Below are positions 61,062 to 64,000 of a stretch of 64,000 nucleotides of DNA, piece by piece; the first letter of the stretch is position 1, and each line of letters begins with the position of its first letter. Position numbers and translations under genes: made by a program. The stretch lies in contig NC_087069.1 of the NCBI RefSeq assembly GCF_963678635.1, forward strand, positions 28,076,303-28,140,302. The letters run 5' to 3'. Source of the DNA: Symsagittifera roscoffensis. Its lineage: Eukaryota; Xenacoelomorpha; Acoela; Convolutidae. A model generated the notes under the pieces. The model saw only the letters and a program-made list of their open reading frames with translations. It was not told the origin of the DNA and ran no database searches.

Positions 61062-61316
61062 GATCAATCTGGATCTGGACCACAAAAGCGCAGCCTCAGT
61101 AGTCGCCCTTCGCCCGATCATTGAAGACTTCATCATGCGATTCACAAGCGAACCCGAGAGAGCACTGCAGATGGCAGACAGTGATGTCACTCTGAAACAC
61201 GTGATCAGAAGTCTGTCTACGGCAGATAGTGTGTTGCTGGAAAGGGGAGGGGCGAGTGGGGGTGGTGCAATTAAAAGGCCGATGATGCAGTCGCCATTGG
61301 GGGGAGGATATGGACA
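61062..61316 (+). pseudogene. DHX9: DHX9 exon 17 copy e
   Basis: Identical in translation to the other copies; intact splice sites. Confidence 0.88.
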
Positions 61317-62207
61317 GTAAGTAGAATTTGTAATCAGTAAGTAGAATTTAGGCTTTCGAAACAGATAATCAAACGCTGCAATCCTTGTAACCATGGATTG
61401 TATAAGAAGTTTGTTTTTACGTGGGTGTTTTTTTTTAAATTGTTTCAACCTTTATTCTTGAGGCCAGCTGTTTCTAAACTTTCGAGCTCTACGAATGACC
61501 CTAGAATGGCTTTACTTCGTAACTGTACCAGACGCAATCTCGAATAAAAATTGTCTCTCAATTTTTATCCGAGATTGTTTCTTTGAGATCTGAGGATTTT
61601 CCTCACATTTTGGCTGAAAAAACATCGGGCATTTTAAGATTTAATGTGACTTATTTTTTTTCTCGGTTTACACTTCGTCAGCTAAGTGTATTATTACGAA
61701 CCTTCTTTTTTTTCTAACCTAACTCGAAAATAAAACTGCAGCATTGGAAATTGGATAGCATCTGTTCTCTGGTTTATTTGTGGCTAGTGTTTGGTACCTT
61801 GGCTCTTTCACATTTTCCACTCCCCCCTCGTAAAATAGCAAAATAAAGCTTCTCAGATATTGCAAACACGGCATTTTGCATGCTATAAATGTTGTGAAAA
61901 TTTGTTCACCTGTTCACGCTGACGCCTTTCGATGCATTTTCTAACATAAAAAGTAATTTTAAATAGACTTTCCTTTAACTCCTAACCAGCTAGTAACTTT
62001 AACTAGGGTCAGCCAAAGGCAAATACCGTAATGACATTGACCCATATGTCTAATTACTTGAAGGAGCACTGTTAAAAAAAGATCAAGCCAATTGATTCAA
62101 AGCCAATTGATTTTTTAAAAAAAGTCATTTTAAAAGTTAAATATTCCACTCATTATTTTGAAAAGAAACTTTGATCTGCTAACCAATATGATTTGCATTG
62201 CTTTTAG

Positions 62208-62305
62208 GTACGGGCCTTCGCCTCCCAAGGCTACTATGATGGAAAGCAGTTACAACAGTGGCGGTGCAAATCAAAGTTATGGCGGCTACGGAGAGCCCAG
62301 TAGAG
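62208..62305 (+). pseudogene. DHX9: DHX9 exon 18 copy e
   Basis: Identical to the other copies. If the duplicate continues past the window, copies of exons 19 and 20 would be expected about 6 kb and 7 kb beyond the edge or slightly less. Confidence 0.85.
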
Positions 62306-64000
62306 GTCAGCATTTATGTAGTACTGGCGTGTAACGCACCTCCGATACTTCAATTTTTGACAACTCTTATAAAACCGCATATATTGGCAATAAGATTTGC
62401 ATCCTTTGAGTGTACTCTGGTATCACCCAATTACAGGTTTGGTAATTCAAATTCAGTAAAGTTTTTATTCAATTTTTTAAATTCAAGTTTGTGACGTTTC
62501 TTATATCCAACTTCATTGGAAAAGTTTAGAATGACATAAAAAACGTCACATCTCGGAAACTAAAAGCAATTGAGCAGTCGAATTTGGAGGCAAGAGTTGC
62601 AACCCCTGAGAGTACTCTACAGTACCCAACCACAGCGTTGGGAATTTCATATTTTGAGAAAGTTCAAATTTAAATTTTTAAAACTACAAAGATTTGAGCA
62701 GTCATATTTGGAGGCAAGATTCGTAACCCCTGAGAATACTGTGCCAGCCCTCAAATACAGGGTTAGGAATTTCAAATTTATGAAAGAACTAAATTTCAAG
62801 TTTTCTTCCACGAAAATTTTAAGTTTCAGTTTTTTGATACAAGAGAAAATCACGAAAAGCGTCATATCTCGAACACTAAAAGGATTTGAGCAGTCATGAT
62901 AATAGTTGCAACTGCTGGGAACACCCTGACAGAGCCTCACTCTAGAGATGAGAATTCAAATTTGTGAAAATTTTTATAAGTTCTTTGAATAATTTGAAAA
63001 AAAAAACACAAAAAAAGGTCACATCTCGTAAAACTAAGAAAATTTGAGCAGTTGCATTTGGAAGCAAGATTTGCAACTTCAAAATTCTGAAAGTACCTTC
63101 ACAGTACTTAACGACAGGGTTGGGAATTTCAAACTTTCTGAATGTTTTAAATTCAACTTTTCTGAAAATTAAAAAACAAAATCATAAAAACGTCATATAT
63201 CGAAAAGTAATGACTTGAGCAGTCATCCTTGGTTGGAGGTAATATTTGCAGCCTCTACGTGTATGTTGCTAGCGCCTAACTGCAGGGCTAGGAATTTCGA
63301 GTTATTCTTTCCAAACTTCTTTCAAATCTAAATCTTCTGAGATTTAAGAAAAACAATCATAAAAACGTCATATCTCGAAAACTACGAGGATTGGATCAGT
63401 CATAATTGGAGGCCCATTTTGCAACCTCTACGAAAACCCTCCCACAGCATAACACCATAAGGTTTCTACTTTTAAACTTTTGAATCGAACACTGAGTTCA
63501 AACTGGAAACTCGAGTAAAATTTTCAACCCTTGCAATATACGATATAGCTTAATCGTGAAAAAATTCTTTCGTTAAACGTGCAAAAATAATACGTTGAAA
63601 AACTTAAGCATTGCGAGATAGTGAAGCCTGCATTTAATTAGATAAGAAATGTGCACAAACTAATCCTGATGCATGGGTTCGAATCCTGAATTCTTTAACG
63701 TTCTTCAAGGCTTTTTCTACCTCTTTTCGTGCAGATTGCAAAGTTGGAAGGACTTTTGTGGTTTTCTTTAACTTTTTGCACGCAAATCAGATACCACACA
63801 AAATATCAGACTGGGTTAACTAAATTTTATTTCAGAAGAAGAAGAATTAATTTCTCGCTACGAAAAGTCATTTTAGTCAAAGTAGTTTCACAAAATTTTA
63901 AGCAACTCTGAGAGGACAGCGAACGAGTCCTTCTGGATTGCATGGTGATGCCCCAAACTCAGAAATATTCGGAAAAACCTATTAATTATGGAAGCATGGT

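Larger units (their letters stand above)
60261..63688 (+). repeat. Second cluster, tandem unit 3 (last)
   Basis: 3428-nt unit. It shares GATATAGCTT and AATTTGAAAAAAA with the last unit of cluster 1 and, like it, is followed by the non-repeated flank beginning AATTCTTTAACGTT. Confidence 0.93.

Overview
The window is nuclear DNA from an invertebrate-like animal. It is AT-rich, has spliceosomal GT-AG introns, and its non-coding part is dominated by tandem arrays, SINE-like heads, TIR elements and foldback elements. Nothing in the sequence fixes the phylum. No bacterial operon structure, CRISPR array or standalone tRNA/rRNA gene is present.

One gene is clearly recognisable: an orthologue of DHX9 (RNA helicase A, maleless in flies) on the + strand, from 270 to 35473. 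I could place 20 coding exons from just upstream of the second dsRNA-binding domain to the stop codon. Together they total 3771 nt in one uninterrupted frame (1256 residues plus stop). The start codon and first dsRBD lie before base 1. All DEAH-box motifs are intact: [28 protein letters not shown] and QRRGRAGRV. The C-terminal tail is short and rich in Gly, Arg and Pro. Intron 10 appears to be a GC-AG intron.

The exon 17-18 pair sits in a 3.4-kb tandem duplication (21963-29715). The exon phases do not allow both copies of the pair in one in-frame mRNA. The copies must therefore be used one at a time, or double inclusion gives a premature stop. A second, larger direct copy begins abruptly inside exon 16 sequence at 50327 and runs to the end of the window. 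It carries three tandem units of exons 17-18, a longer 112-bp minisatellite, and no exons 1-15. It is either a recent segmental duplication (a truncated 3' pseudogene) or an unpurged alternative haplotype joined into the assembly.

The introns hold a dispersed repeat of about 450 bp, here called R2, whose 5' end appears to have seeded two tandem arrays (15.1-16.8 kb, and the 112-bp minisatellite). They also hold a perfect-looking palindrome (centre 13727), a long-inverted-repeat element with a nested hAT-type MITE and an 8-bp target duplication (17115-18085), a TIR element at about 10.07-10.6 kb, several tRNA-derived SINE heads, and a dead non-LTR retrotransposon on the - strand (30.8-33.7 kb).

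Downstream of DHX9, 35.5-50 kb is gene-poor. It holds a 376-bp TIR element, a 3.9-kb foldback element with arms of about 0.9 kb (36551-40456), a smaller related foldback pair, two kb-scale tandem duplications (42.6-47.6 kb) and a small hairpin MITE. Just before the second DHX9 copy is one isolated candidate exon (50053-50206) encoding a signal-peptide-like segment and a dibasic site.
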